NCBI GenBank assembly: GCA_031216915.1
Contig: CM062290.1
Coordinates: 256,849,597 to 256,913,596 of the forward strand
Direction of reading: 5' to 3'
From: Pictodentalium vernedei
Taxonomy: Eukaryota; Mollusca; Scaphopoda; Dentaliida; Dentaliidae
Length of the DNA stretch: 64,000 nucleotides
Made by a program: the position numbers and the translations under genes. Of this stretch, positions 53,207-62,276 are shown in pieces; the first letter of the stretch is position 1; each line of letters opens with the position of its first letter. The notes under the pieces were generated by a model. It was not told where the DNA came from, did no database searches, and saw only the letters and a list, made by a program, of their open reading frames with translations.

Positions 53207-53543
53207 TCTACACTCTAAAATCAGTTGGGTTGGAAATCAACTCAAATTAACCCTTTACCCAACGTAACGGCCAAAACCGGCCAGCGCTATTCTCAAAAAT
53301 CGCCAATTAATTTTCATTATTTTTTTCATTTTTTGTCTCAAAAACATAGGTTATGACCCCTTATTGGAACGAGCTCGTCGAGCTCGTTCCAATGAGGGGT
53401 CATAACCTATGTTTTTCAGACAAAAAATTAAAAAAATAAGTTATTTAAGAATTTTTTTTGCAAGTGTCGTCTGCTTTTCATGTTAGGTAAAGGGTTAACT
53501 GGTTTGGGTTGATTTTCAACCCAACTTATCTTAGAGCGAAGCT
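53207..53543. mobile_element. Small MITE split at its centre by a family A element
   Basis: The left half (53207-53250, TTCTACACTCTAAAATCAGT...GAAATCAACTCAAA) is the inverted copy of the right half (53499-53543, GGTTTGGGTTGATTTTCAAC...TTAGAGCG). Between them lies copy A6, flanked by TTAA on both sides. The host was a palindrome of about 90 bp whose central TTAA was used as the target. Confidence 0.8.
53251..53494. mobile_element. TTAA MITE, family A (copy A6)
   Basis: A 244-bp element between TTAA at 53247-53250 and TTAA at 53495-53498, starting CCCTTTACCCAACG and ending GTTAGGTAAAGGG. The central palindrome is almost perfect (differences CCTTATTGG against CCAATGAGG and GTTTTTGA against TTTTTCAG). 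Confidence 0.95.
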
Positions 53544-54311
53544 GCTTAGGGCCCATAATGGCCAATTTAGAGCATGGTACGTGCAAATCAATAAAGAAGT
53601 TTGGAATCCCATGTGTCAGAACTACCACTTGGATTTATCCACAAATACATTTTCAAATATTCCAACTGCATCATCAAGGCCGTTTTGCGACGTGTCAACA
53701 CAGATAGGGTTATAGACAACTCCGTCTACGAACCCACATGTGTTGAGATGGTCGCTGAAGATAGTGATATTGAGATGACTTTTAACCCTTTTCCCAATCT
53801 GTGATAGACGTGGAGGTAACGAATGCCAGCTAGTTATAGCCCACTACGTCTGTGATACAGTCGATATAACGAGACCGAAATAATCTGAACGAAAACCTAA
53901 TATATAGCAGCGTGGTCGATCGCAGTTAGAGTGGTAGTAGAAAGGTAGGGGAGGGTAGCTAGGGGTCGTATTTCTGTAACAAAGTCCCGGGAAGAGCAGA
54001 GGTAAATGCACCGAGCTTGTCGCTCGATAATGACATTCACTTTTCTTGATTCTTCAGCCTGATGTCACCCGACTGCGACGGACAATTTGGTGGTACGCTT
54101 GCTCAGACGTGGTTGTGATCGGTCCAGTCTATACCAGCCCAATGAATTTTCAAAAGATAGACTTAAAAGACTTCAGGTAAGTAGAGTTTGCCAGTTAGAA
54201 GTTTTATGAATTTAGAATGGAGAATTTAAAGACTCAAGAAAACGATCGGCATGTTTTGAAAAGGAGAAAAGACAGCACATGCGACATGCCCCCATGGAGC
54301 TGACTGTGGAA
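53544..54311. other. Unassigned stretch
   Basis: No gene was seen. AACCCTTTTCCCAATCTGTG at 53783-53802 resembles a TTAA-type end without a partner. Confidence 0.4.
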
Positions 54312-54388
54312 AAAATAGTGGCACTTGAAGAAGAATAGTTCACACACAGGAGGCGTGTGAGCTATTCTTCCTCAAGGAACACTATTTT
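54312..54388. repeat. Imperfect hairpin
   Basis: AAAATAGTGGCACTTGAAGA...TCACACAC pairs with GCGTGTGAGCTATTC...AACACTATTTT. Mismatches are frequent. Confidence 0.75.
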
Positions 54389-54544
54389 GCATTGTTAACG
54401 ACATGACGTGAAATGAATATTATTTTACATTGAACAAACTACGGAAGAATCCCACAACCCATCAGGATTTCGATCTAAGTACACTACTTATTGTCGGGGA
54501 CCTTGCCCAAGACAAGCATTTCCATTCCAGAAAAAATGTCTTAA

Positions 54545-54775
54545 CCCTTTGAACTCTGGTAGTGTCTCCCATGCCAGTTCAATGACAGCAATTAGAAGAG
54601 TCCATATTCATTATTTGGGGTAGACTAATCAATATTTTCAACGTGCAGCCTTCTGGTTGCACATTGAAAATATTGGTCGGTGTACCCCACACTTTTACTG
54701 AATTGCCATTCCATATAATGACGTTATGACGTATCATCTTCCTGGACGGAAAAGCGGCCGCTCCAGTTCAAAGGG
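54545..54775. mobile_element. TTAA MITE, family C (copy C5)
   Basis: A 231-bp element between TTAA at 54541-54544 and TTAA at 54776-54779, with ends CCCTTTGAACTCTGG and CCAGTTCAAAGGG. The hairpin at 54616-54689 pairs TGGGGTAGAC...CGTGCAGCC with GGTTGCACA...GGTGTACCCCA. It carries the GGAAAAGCGGCCGCT block. This is the cleanest family C copy. Confidence 0.93.
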
Positions 54776-54779
54776 TTAA

Positions 54780-55297
54780 AAGAGATGGTTCTGTTTCGTC
54801 AGTCAAACGTCCTCAAATATTCCACGTCCATTTTTAGAATGTGAACAGCGCACGATCAGTTTTAGAGCCCTCGATAGATAATCACTATCGGGCATACTAT
54901 ACTTCCACTTGGTCATTCAGAGAAAGAGAATGCCACATGAGATATAATATATTAGGGGATGTCGTTTATTCCATGGTGGATTAGTGAGGTTAAACAATAC
55001 TGTATATTATCATGCCACCTGTTTAATTTGACCAATCATCGTGCTCTAATAGCATCAGTGGACTATCCGATATTCTGTTATTCATTGGGGAACTGGCTAT
55101 CAGATTGAGTCCATACACTGCCAGTGACCGTGTATGAGCCCATGCATCCCTCTGCTGGGCGCCATTTTGCTTCCGAATTAATTTTCCACCTAAAGTTTTC
55201 ACCTATTTTCATGCAAATAAAAGACAGCTTTCTGATAAATATTCAAAATGACGCGATTCTGACCTTTTAATTTATTATTAAACTCATGATAAATACG
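54780..55297. other. Unassigned spacer
   Basis: Nothing was recognised. Confidence 0.4.
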
Positions 55298-55424
55298 TTA
55301 CACGACGTTTATTTGCCAGGTATGGCGTCATGTGATGTGAATTAGGCGCGGCCCCAGGCCGAGCCTAATATTGATTGCGTTGAGCCTCACATGACGTCAT
55401 ACCTGGCAAGTAAACGTCCTGTAA
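55298..55424. repeat. Nested palindrome (outer stem plus inner hairpin)
   Basis: Outer arms TTACACGACGTTTATTTGCC...GTCATGTGA (55298-55336) and TCACATGACGTCATACCTGG...GTAA (to 55424) pair with few mismatches. Inside, ATTAGGCGCGGCC-CC-AGGCCGAGCCTAAT (about 55341-55370) forms a second hairpin. Confidence 0.85.
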
Positions 55425-55516
55425 CTTATAATAATTATTGTACCCGATTGGACAGAATTATCACAATAATATACTCAATCCGGAATATCGTAGAGCTAGC
55501 AGGTAAGACAAACTTC

Positions 55517-56097
55517 TAGGGCAGCACGGTACCGATATATACCCGTATTCAAACCAATACCGATTGAATACCGGTGTAATTACAAAAATATCGGTTTATC
55601 GTCATTATTTATTTACCCACAATTTAATTTTCAAGATGTGTTGAGTTTTTTTTAACTATAGCCCCGAATGAATAATATTATCCCTTTACTCAAGGAATCG
55701 TCTGCATGTGCTCACGTAATATACAATTTCAGCAGTTGAAAAAATAATTTTCAAAACTTTCAACAAAATTATATCATGTGACCCCACATTGGAACGAGCT
55801 CGTTGAGCTCGTTCCAATGAGGGGGTCGCATTATATTGATTTGTAGAATTTTGGGGGGGAAATCTGATAAACTAATTTTTCAAATAATAAATGTTTTGAT
55901 ATCGTCTACGTTGGGTAAAGGTTTTTCGAACCGCATCATCAAGGCATTAGCATGCTAATTCGTTCCGATTTGATGCCTCAAGTCTCGATTGTGGTACTTA
56001 TGTTCATATATCTGAACAGTTTTCGATATACCGGTATACAGCGGTATTTTTTTGAATACCGATACCGGTATTCAGTTTTGAATATCGTGCAGCCCTA
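55517..56097. mobile_element. hAT-type MITE with 8-bp target duplication
   Basis: The 8-bp direct duplication CAAACTTC is exact at 55509-55516 and 56098-56105. Terminal repeats are TAGGGCAGCACGG at the left and CGTGCAGCCCTA at the right. The body is rich in ATACCGGTA-type text. An 8-bp duplication with (C/T)AGGGCTGCACG-type ends is the hAT signature. A family A variant element (55682-55921) is nested inside. Confidence 0.9.
55682..55921. mobile_element. Family A variant MITE (copy A14), nested
   Basis: Begins CCCTTTACTCAAGG and ends CGTTGGGTAAAGG. The central palindrome is GACCCCACATTGGAACGAGC... against the GTTCCAATGAGGGGGTC side, with a GTT-type centre. The TTAA flanks are lost (TTAT and TTTT). 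It is diverged, so it is an old insertion in the hAT MITE. Confidence 0.75.
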
Positions 56098-56105
56098 CAA
56101 ACTTC

Positions 56106-56627
56106 GTCCACTTCCTATCTTGGACACAATAAGTTAGCTTCCTATCCAGGTCCATAGCCAAGATTCTGTAGTAGGTGTGCCCAAGCCAGATTTTTGCCGG
56201 GGAGGGAGGCATAAAATTCGGAAGGCCGTTATGGACGGGTGAGTGTCGGGGACGCCTCTAGTCCTTACTTGGACCATCTAGTCGTTACCCCCTCCTCCTG
56301 CTTCCACGAAGTGGGAGGCAGGTGTAACACCGGAGAGTCCTGGTTAGGACTAGGCCTCCCCCGAATATATTTTGCAAGATGCAGTGATCTATGGGCGTAT
56401 TTGAGGGATTTGTACCGTCCGTAGCCCTATATTGGAGACCATTTGGAGGCTCTCTATTATGAGAAACGTGCATTGGGCCAATTGTTTGAGGGCGGCAGCG
56501 AAAATTTCAGGGGGCAAATGTTCCTCACCCCTCCCCCGGCTATGCTACTGGTATTATCAGATCTATTCATGAGCACGTTTCCACGTGAAATCATATTTTC
56601 ATTCTTTCTATTTCAATTTTCTTTCAA
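56106..56627. other. Unassigned spacer
   Basis: No repeat or gene was recognised. Confidence 0.4.
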
Positions 56628-57640
56628 TATTAATAATAATAATATACACATTTATATAGCGCCAAAATTATAGTTCAGAAGATATAGAACCATATTCTAA
56701 GGTGCTGTACATGTTACTGAGCTCATGCAAATATACAAACGGGATATATACAGTATCTTACAGTCCAGAACATCACTTATAGGCTTTTTGAAACAGGTAT
56801 GTTTTGAGGTCTTTCTTGAAAAGGTTGACATTTGACAGTCTTTTTCGGTGTTCTGGTAAATTATTCCACGAGTGAGGGCCATTAAATGAGAATGACCTAT
56901 CTCCAAATGTCTTACAACTATGTTTTGGAACATGTAGCAGCATTTTACCATCGGACTTCAGGTTGTATTAACACACATTATTGGTATTAAGGAGTTCTTC
57001 TAAGTAGGCTGGTGACATGTTGTTTTGTGTCTTAAAAACTAATAAAAAAGTTTGGAAAATTATACTGGCAGCCAGTGCATATCCTTCAGAACAGGAGTGA
57101 TGTGTTGAGATCGTGTTACCCTACATACCACTCGGGCTGATGCTGGAAGGTTGAACAGTAAGGCATTACAATAATCTAAATGTGAAGTTACAAAGGCATG
57201 CAATAGAGTTTTTGATGAGTCTTTGGTGAGGAACTGTCTTATCTTTTTAACTTTGTATAGACCCCTGATAGCCTCATTGCACATATTTGTAACATGTCTG
57301 TCCATAGACATGGTAGAGTCGAAGAATACACCAAGATTTCGTACACTGTTACTTGCACTGATGTCGGAATCTCCTACCTTCACTGAATTGATGTCAACTT
57401 TAGTGAGTTGTTGTCGTGAACCAATTATTAGGAATTCAGTCTTATCATCATTTATCATTAATTTGTTTGAAACCATCCATGTGCGAATGTCCGAAATACA
57501 TGATTCAATAGTTTCTAGAGCTTTAGGTTGATCCTTGATTGATGGTCGAAAAGAGAAATAGACCTGTGTGTCATCAGCATAACCATGGACGTCAGGCAGG
57601 TGAGATTCAATGATGGTGAACATTTTTTAAATATAGAATA
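56628..57640 (-). mobile_element. 5'-truncated LINE with (TTA)n tail
   Basis: Minus-strand element. Its 3' end reads GGCGCTATATAAATGTG followed by TATTATTATTATTA (plus-strand AATAATAATAATA at about 56630-56643), the widespread L2/CR1/Rex-type LINE tail. Coding sequence covers the RT palm through the C terminus (57623-56790). The 5' limit, near 57640, lies inside the RT gene. This truncation is typical of incomplete reverse transcription. Confidence 0.9.
56780..57623 (-). pseudogene. LINE RT palm to C-terminus (truncated)
   Basis: A 187-residue frame (57623-57060) starts VHGYADDTQVYFSF (catalytic YADD), then GSRQQL, VRNLGVFFDSTMSMDRHV, IRGLYKVKKIRQFL, SHLDYCNALLFNLP and ITPVLKDMHWLPV. After a shift come NNMSPAYLEELL, KMLLHVPKHSCKTFGDRSFS, NGPHSWNNLPEHR and FKKDLKTYLFQKAYK, ending near 56780. 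Y-A-D-D-T and the W-N-x-L-P block are standard for the L2/CR1/Rex part of the Jockey group. One frameshift at about 57055 and one stop are visible. Confidence 0.92.
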
Positions 57641-58735
57641 AAAACAGAACAGAATTCGTTCTCACTAATTTTGTGGAATTGTTAAGAGTGAGAAAAGAAC
57701 ATTTAAGGAATATCTAATTATCGTTAAGTCTATGTTGAACAGACTTTGTCTTTTTCCAAATGTACGGGAATTTATGGTTTTTTTAAAGAACGTTATATCT
57801 AACCTACTGACACGCCAAGTTGATATTGACAATTTTTGTAAGGTGCAATTTACCAACGAAATGAAGGTCTGTAATATATTTTTGTTGATTTGAGAGGTTT
57901 TTTTAGGCACCAGTTATCGGGCATTCTGCACAATTAGATTTCTGTTTAATATGTAATGCCAATCTTACACGACAATAGCGTGACGGTAATAACAGAAATA
58001 AAATCAATAACGGCCGTCGTCATCCTTAATAAGCAAATTGCCAATGCTCTTCTTTTCAGATTCAAGTAATGCAGAAAATGTGGAAGGGTGGGGGGAGGAC
58101 GCTAGCAAGCAGGTTCAAAGGATCGGAAGTACTATAAGACAAAATGCAACGAGAGTAGTGAATGGTGGACAAGAATCAACGACCCGAGTAGGCGCTTTTA
58201 AAATGTTTCACAAGTAACGTAGGTGCGAGTGACATATAGGAAACAGGCCAACAAGAATTATTGATTCATGTTCCCCCGTACTATATCGGAATATGGTTCA
58301 AAACTTTTATCACGACTAAACTAGAATTTAGTGAATGAAGCGAATATTTCGAAACGAAAAATATCACCTTCGGCGATCTGTTTACTTTCTTGCTCGACAC
58401 GATTTTGTGTTGACGCATTTCATTCACGTCACAACGTCAGTCTTATGTGTAACAACCAATCAGATGCGTTCTTTCAAGACGTTCTTACCTGTAGGGCAGT
58501 TTCCACACGCGTATGCTGTATCTAGCACTTTTCTTCACTGACTGCGTTGTATCGTGTAACGTAGAATAGATACAGTAATCGTGGTATAAAGTGTATGACG
58601 GTAGTAACCTTAAAGATACCATGGACAAAATCAGAATTGTCCCCGGCGCATGAACAAGTAATATCATAAAATTTATTTCGCTTTTAATGTGTTAAAATAG
58701 CAGTCTACACTGCCAGGAGTACGAAACCTACTTTG
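57641..58735. other. Unassigned stretch
   Basis: No repeat or gene was seen. Short frames at 58331-58541 overlap each other and lack motifs. Confidence 0.4.
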
Positions 58736-58759
58736 GCTTCAGGTGGCTCGCCTGAAGCC
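58736..58759. repeat. Short hairpin
   Basis: GCTTCAGGTG and CGCCTGAAGC around GCT, next to copy A7. Possibly part of a small MITE. Confidence 0.7.
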
Positions 58760-58793
58760 CCAGAAGGTAAAGTATTTTTTACTCTTTCCTTAA

Positions 58794-59037
58794 CCCTTTA
58801 CCTAACCTGAAAAGCAGACGACACTTGCAAAAATAATTCTTGAATAACTAATTTTTTTCATTTTTTGTCTCAAAAACATAGGTTATGACCCCTCGTTGGA
58901 ATGAGCTCGACGAGCTCGTTCCAACGAGGGGTCATAACCTATGTTTTTGAGACAAAAAATGAAAAAAATAATCAAAATTAATTGGCGATTTTGGAGAATA
59001 GCGCTGGCCGGTTTTGGCCGTTACGTTAGGTAAAGGG
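58794..59037. mobile_element. TTAA MITE, family A (copy A7)
   Basis: A 244-bp element between TTAA at 58790-58793 and TTAA at 59038-59041, starting CCCTTTACCTAACC and ending CGTTAGGTAAAGGG. Central palindrome with one mismatch (GGAATGAGC against GCTCGTTCC). Otherwise nearly identical to A2 and A3. Confidence 0.95.
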
Positions 59038-59290
59038 TTAAGCAGCCTCTGACCGCCTGTCGTAGACTGAAGAACAGTCTTGTCATTCTGCTGACTAATA
59101 AAAGTATAAAAATAACTTTACCTGTAACTTTGACGCACCCTTGGTTTGTGGCCTAGGATGGTTTCAGCCTTCTGTGACCTCACTGATACGAGCCTAATAA
59201 AGTGCATGTAATAGCATTTATAGAATATTATATTATCTATTATAGAATAGTGTAGCCACTCAAAGGCAGCTTACGTTTCTTTAGTTTCAG

Positions 59291-59371
59291 CTGATAGAGT
59301 GCTAAATTATTTTTGGTGGTCAAAATTTGTTCACATATCTTTGCCTTGTTATAATATATGGGAGAATAGAG
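59291..59371. mobile_element. Family B MITE fragment (copy B7)
   Basis: CTGATAGAGTGCTAAATTAT...GGTGGTCAAAATTTG...TTGCCTTGTTATAATATATG matches the end of copy B1 up to the stem of its hairpin (GGGAGA), where it is cut off by the element at 59374. Confidence 0.75.
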
Positions 59372-59373
59372 AA

Positions 59374-59842
59374 GATCAGCATTCCCCGTGTTTGGTCACG
59401 TGAGTGGGGTCATATTTCACCTTTGTTTCCAATATAAATAACACGTGCATTATTTAACAGGCACTATCTTGGTCAGAAAATCGCGGACATGATCTCGATT
59501 CAGCGTCAAGTAAAAAGATATTGGTATATTACGCGCTTGGTCATTTGTGTTAAAATTAACTTTTACAGTAAGTATTAATTGTGATATTATTAATGATATG
59601 GTAAACCGGAGTCGAAAACAAAACTTTAGCTTAAGAACACATTGACATGTGATTGCGTTCAGTTGGAATCGAGTTGCGCATCTCCGTTCCTTTGCAAAAC
59701 GAAACTGAATTCAGTGACATATGAAGCGATTGACTGTATCCGCCATCGCTGGTTGTCCATTTCACTTCACACGTGCTTATTTTTAGGAAACAAAGGTGAC
59801 GTGCGCCCACCCCAACGTAACCAAGCATGGGGAATGCTGATC
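59374..59842. mobile_element. Non-autonomous DNA transposon with ~75-bp terminal inverted repeats
   Basis: Left end GATCAGCATTCCCCGTG...CACCTTTGTTTCC...AACACGTG; right end is the complement with the same blocks (59770-59842: CACGTGC...GGAAACAAAGGTG...GGGGAATGCTGATC). Length is 469 bp. The target duplication could not be identified. There is no coding capacity; the 111-codon frame at 59642-59977 crosses its border. Confidence 0.82.
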
Positions 59843-60049
59843 GAGTCTATATCGCCTAAATATGGGTTCCCAGAATTTTACGAGTTCATTAAAATCACGT
59901 CCATGTCTGTGTGGAAACTCCGCTTCTTGAGAATTCGTATCCTAATCTTCTTTAATCGAACCCATAACCTGACGTAACTTCCATATGCGTCCAGTGTTAC
60001 GCTTAAATCGGTATTCAAACTTTTTATGTTTTTCACTTTTGCTTCAATA

Positions 60050-60193
60050 TTTGACTATGATTCGTCACTGGAACGAGCACGTCCAATGGGGGAATGGGAG
60101 GGGTTCAGGGGCTATCTTTTGGAGAAAAATGAAAATGTTTAGTTATTCAAGAAAATAATTTTCCAAGTCTTTCTACTTTTGTTACGTAAAGGG
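60050..60193. mobile_element. Degenerate family A MITE (copy A9)
   Basis: CACTGGAACGAGCACGTCCAATGGGG (decayed palindrome centre) is followed by the GAAAATGTTTAGTTATTCAA block and TTACGTAAAGGG with TTAA at 60194-60197. Confidence 0.6.
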
Positions 60194-60237
60194 TTAAAAC
60201 ACACATTTACAAACGCAGTCACAGCAAAGGCCGTTAA

Positions 60238-60441
60238 CCCCTAGCACTCTGGTAATCCAACATATTTTTCTCCAATCACCCGGGTTTTCTCTTGTTTAAT
60301 TATGAATTGAAACAATTATGACTTGTTTGACAGAGCTCTCTGAGCTCTGACAAACAAGATATATTTGGTTAAATGTCAAACTGCATTATGGGAACGATTT
60401 GCTGCTAAAACCTTCGCCATCTCCTATCCGTGTGCAGAGGG
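60238..60441. mobile_element. TTAA MITE, family D2
   Basis: A 204-bp element between TTAA at 60234-60237 and TTAA at 60442-60445, starting CCCCTAGCACTCTGG and ending GTGTGCAGAGGG. Centre at 60321-60359: TTGTTTGACAGAGCTC-TCT-GAGCTCTGACAAACAA. Its TGACAGAGCTC core is shared with the 61.8-kb element, so the two are related. Confidence 0.88.
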
Positions 60442-60521
60442 TTAAAATATTTTAAGTAATGGTAGCAGGAGTTATAGTTTATGTTGTTGTCAGTAGTACT
60501 TGTTGTTGGTGTGACGATGGC

Positions 60522-60655
60522 TCATTGGGTATAGCTCGTCGAGCTCGTTCCAATGAGGGGTCATAACCTATGTTTTTGAGACAAAAAAATTAAAAAATTA
60601 GTTATTCAAGAATTATTTTTGCAAGTGTCGTCTGCTTTTCAGGTTAGGTAAAGGG
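60522..60655. mobile_element. Family A MITE, half copy (A8)
   Basis: Begins just left of the palindrome centre (TATAGCTCGTCGAGCTCG), continues through CCAATGAGGGGTCATAACC and ends GGTTAGGTAAAGGG with TTA-G. The left half is deleted. Confidence 0.85.
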
Positions 60656-61026
60656 TTAGTCCAAGTATCAGATTCAGTCTTGTTAGAGAGTACATGATAA
60701 GTAGCAAGAACAAATCAACATCTAAGATCCCATTCCAGATGAAGTGGGGACCTTTTACCCCCTCCACCGTTGTGACACTCCTATGACCTATAAACACCGA
60801 GAGTGTGAACATCATCAGAAATTTCGCTCAAAAACACATGTGTGTAACACGTTTCGGATTTGAAATCAAGCTCTCTCAGTTGATGTGATAACCAGTCAGA
60901 CCGTCCTCACCTCCCTATATTTCAGAATCATTTGCAGTTGTAAAAGTATTGCACAGCGTGTTCTCTTTCTTGAAGGAACAATGAGTAGCTAGGCTGAAAA
61001 AATATCAACTCTAGGTTGTTTTTTGT

Positions 61027-61027
<1 letters not shown>

Positions 61028-61081
<54 letters not shown>
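61028..61081. repeat. (TTG)n microsatellite
   Basis: About eighteen TTG units. Confidence 0.98.
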
Positions 61082-61082
<1 letters not shown>

Positions 61083-61752
61083 ACATGGAAGAGCATGTAA
61101 TAAACATTACATGCAAATTGTAATATATCAGAAGCAACGCGAGATTACAAATATCTGCAATTAAAAAAAAAATTATGCAGACAAATTGTCAGAAGACACA
61201 ACATTGCGAAGATATAAAGAAATTGACCGAAAATGATCGTAAGTAAACTCGGCGCCGTCGCGTAATTTCTGAATACACGCGGTTTCTAATTTTACCTTCG
61301 GTACTGTTCGAATGAATGACCGTCGTGTACAACAATTGTTCGTTATTTAATAGATAATTGGGCATTATTAGATCAAATACTTTGAATTATTTCAAATAAA
61401 GTACGGTCATACTTCCAATATAACCCACAATACGTACATCAACTTCGGCAATATAAAATAGAGAATGCACGAAGGCGTGCGCCATAATGAAAACAGGTGT
61501 ATTATAATTCACCTTTATCCTTCTGAGAAAACTAATTTCGACAAATATGGAACATGTCTTTGTACTGAATTCCCCGTGAGTGATCGGTTAACCAGATTGG
61601 GATGAAACATGCTGTATTACCCTTTGCATGCAATGTGAAAAAGAATAAATTATCGCAGTCAAGTTAATTTATTTATTCGATACGAACGCTTTGGAAAACG
61701 AAAATTGTGGTTTTGTTAACTTATTTTTTCAAATTAGCGACTTCTTGTTCCT
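61082..61752. other. Unassigned stretch
   Basis: No gene or repeat was recognised. Confidence 0.4.
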
Positions 61753-61756
61753 TTAA

Positions 61757-61994
61757 CCCCCTGCACTCTGATGTCGAGAATACTCGACACCTCCCCCACT
61801 CTAAGCCCCACCACACCTCCCTGTCATCCATGGTTATCCCCCCTGTGTTGTCAGAAATTCAGCAATTTAAATTTTGGTTGACAGAGCTCAATTGGAGCTC
61901 TGTCAACCAAAATCTAAACTGCTGAATTTCTGACAACACAGGGGGGATAACCATGGATGACAAATCAGGCGTTTCGTCATCAGAGTGTAGGGGG
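61757..61994. mobile_element. TTAA MITE, family D1 with 141-nt central hairpin
   Basis: A 238-bp element between TTAA at 61753-61756 and TTAA at 61995-61998. The ends CCCCCTGCACTCTGATG and CATCAGAGTGTAGGGGG match at 16 of 17 positions. The centre (61822-61962) pairs TGTCATCCATGGTTATCCCC with GGGGATAACCATGGATGACA, runs inward through CAGAAATTCAG...TTGACAGAGCTC, and has a CAATTG centre, with only two or so mismatches. Confidence 0.95.
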
Positions 61995-61998
61995 TTAA

Positions 61999-62221
61999 AG
62001 GAGATGGGCGCTGCACCGTAAATATCGTTCTGTATCGGTATCGCACCATAATAATATACCGTACCGAGGGAATCTTAAAATTTCGAAGTTTCAGTATTGA
62101 AAACTATTCCCAACATTAGTTAAAAATAAAGACCATATAGCAGAACATTTTCCAAAATGGCTGATGTGAGGAGTTCATGATCCATGACTTTCACGGTCAC
62201 TCGTCACCGGTCATGTGCTGG
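61999..62221. other. Spacer with degenerate hAT-like text
   Basis: GCTGCACCGTAAATATCG (62011) and ATCGGTATCGC resemble hAT-MITE inner sequence. The opposite text (about 62455-62570) is roughly inverted. No duplication was found. Confidence 0.35.
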
Positions 62222-62276
62222 AATAATAGAGATGAGAGAAAATTCCCAGGGGGAATTTTCTCTCAGCTTTATTGTT
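62222..62276. repeat. Hairpin
   Basis: AATAATAGAGATGAGAGAAA and TTTTCTCTCAGCTTTATT around ATTCCC-AGG-GGGAAT; nearly perfect inside, weaker outside. Confidence 0.85.

Noticed and set aside
58331..58541. Two overlapping short frames in adjacent phases
   Set aside because: No motif and no conservation sign; overlapping frames in two phases suggest chance.
59642..59977. 111-codon frame
   Set aside because: It crosses the right end of the 59374-59842 transposon, so it cannot be a gene of either part.
2940..61998. CRISPR array made of regularly repeated palindromes
   Set aside because: Hairpins are dispersed at irregular distances, have TTAA flanks and different sequences; eukaryotic context.
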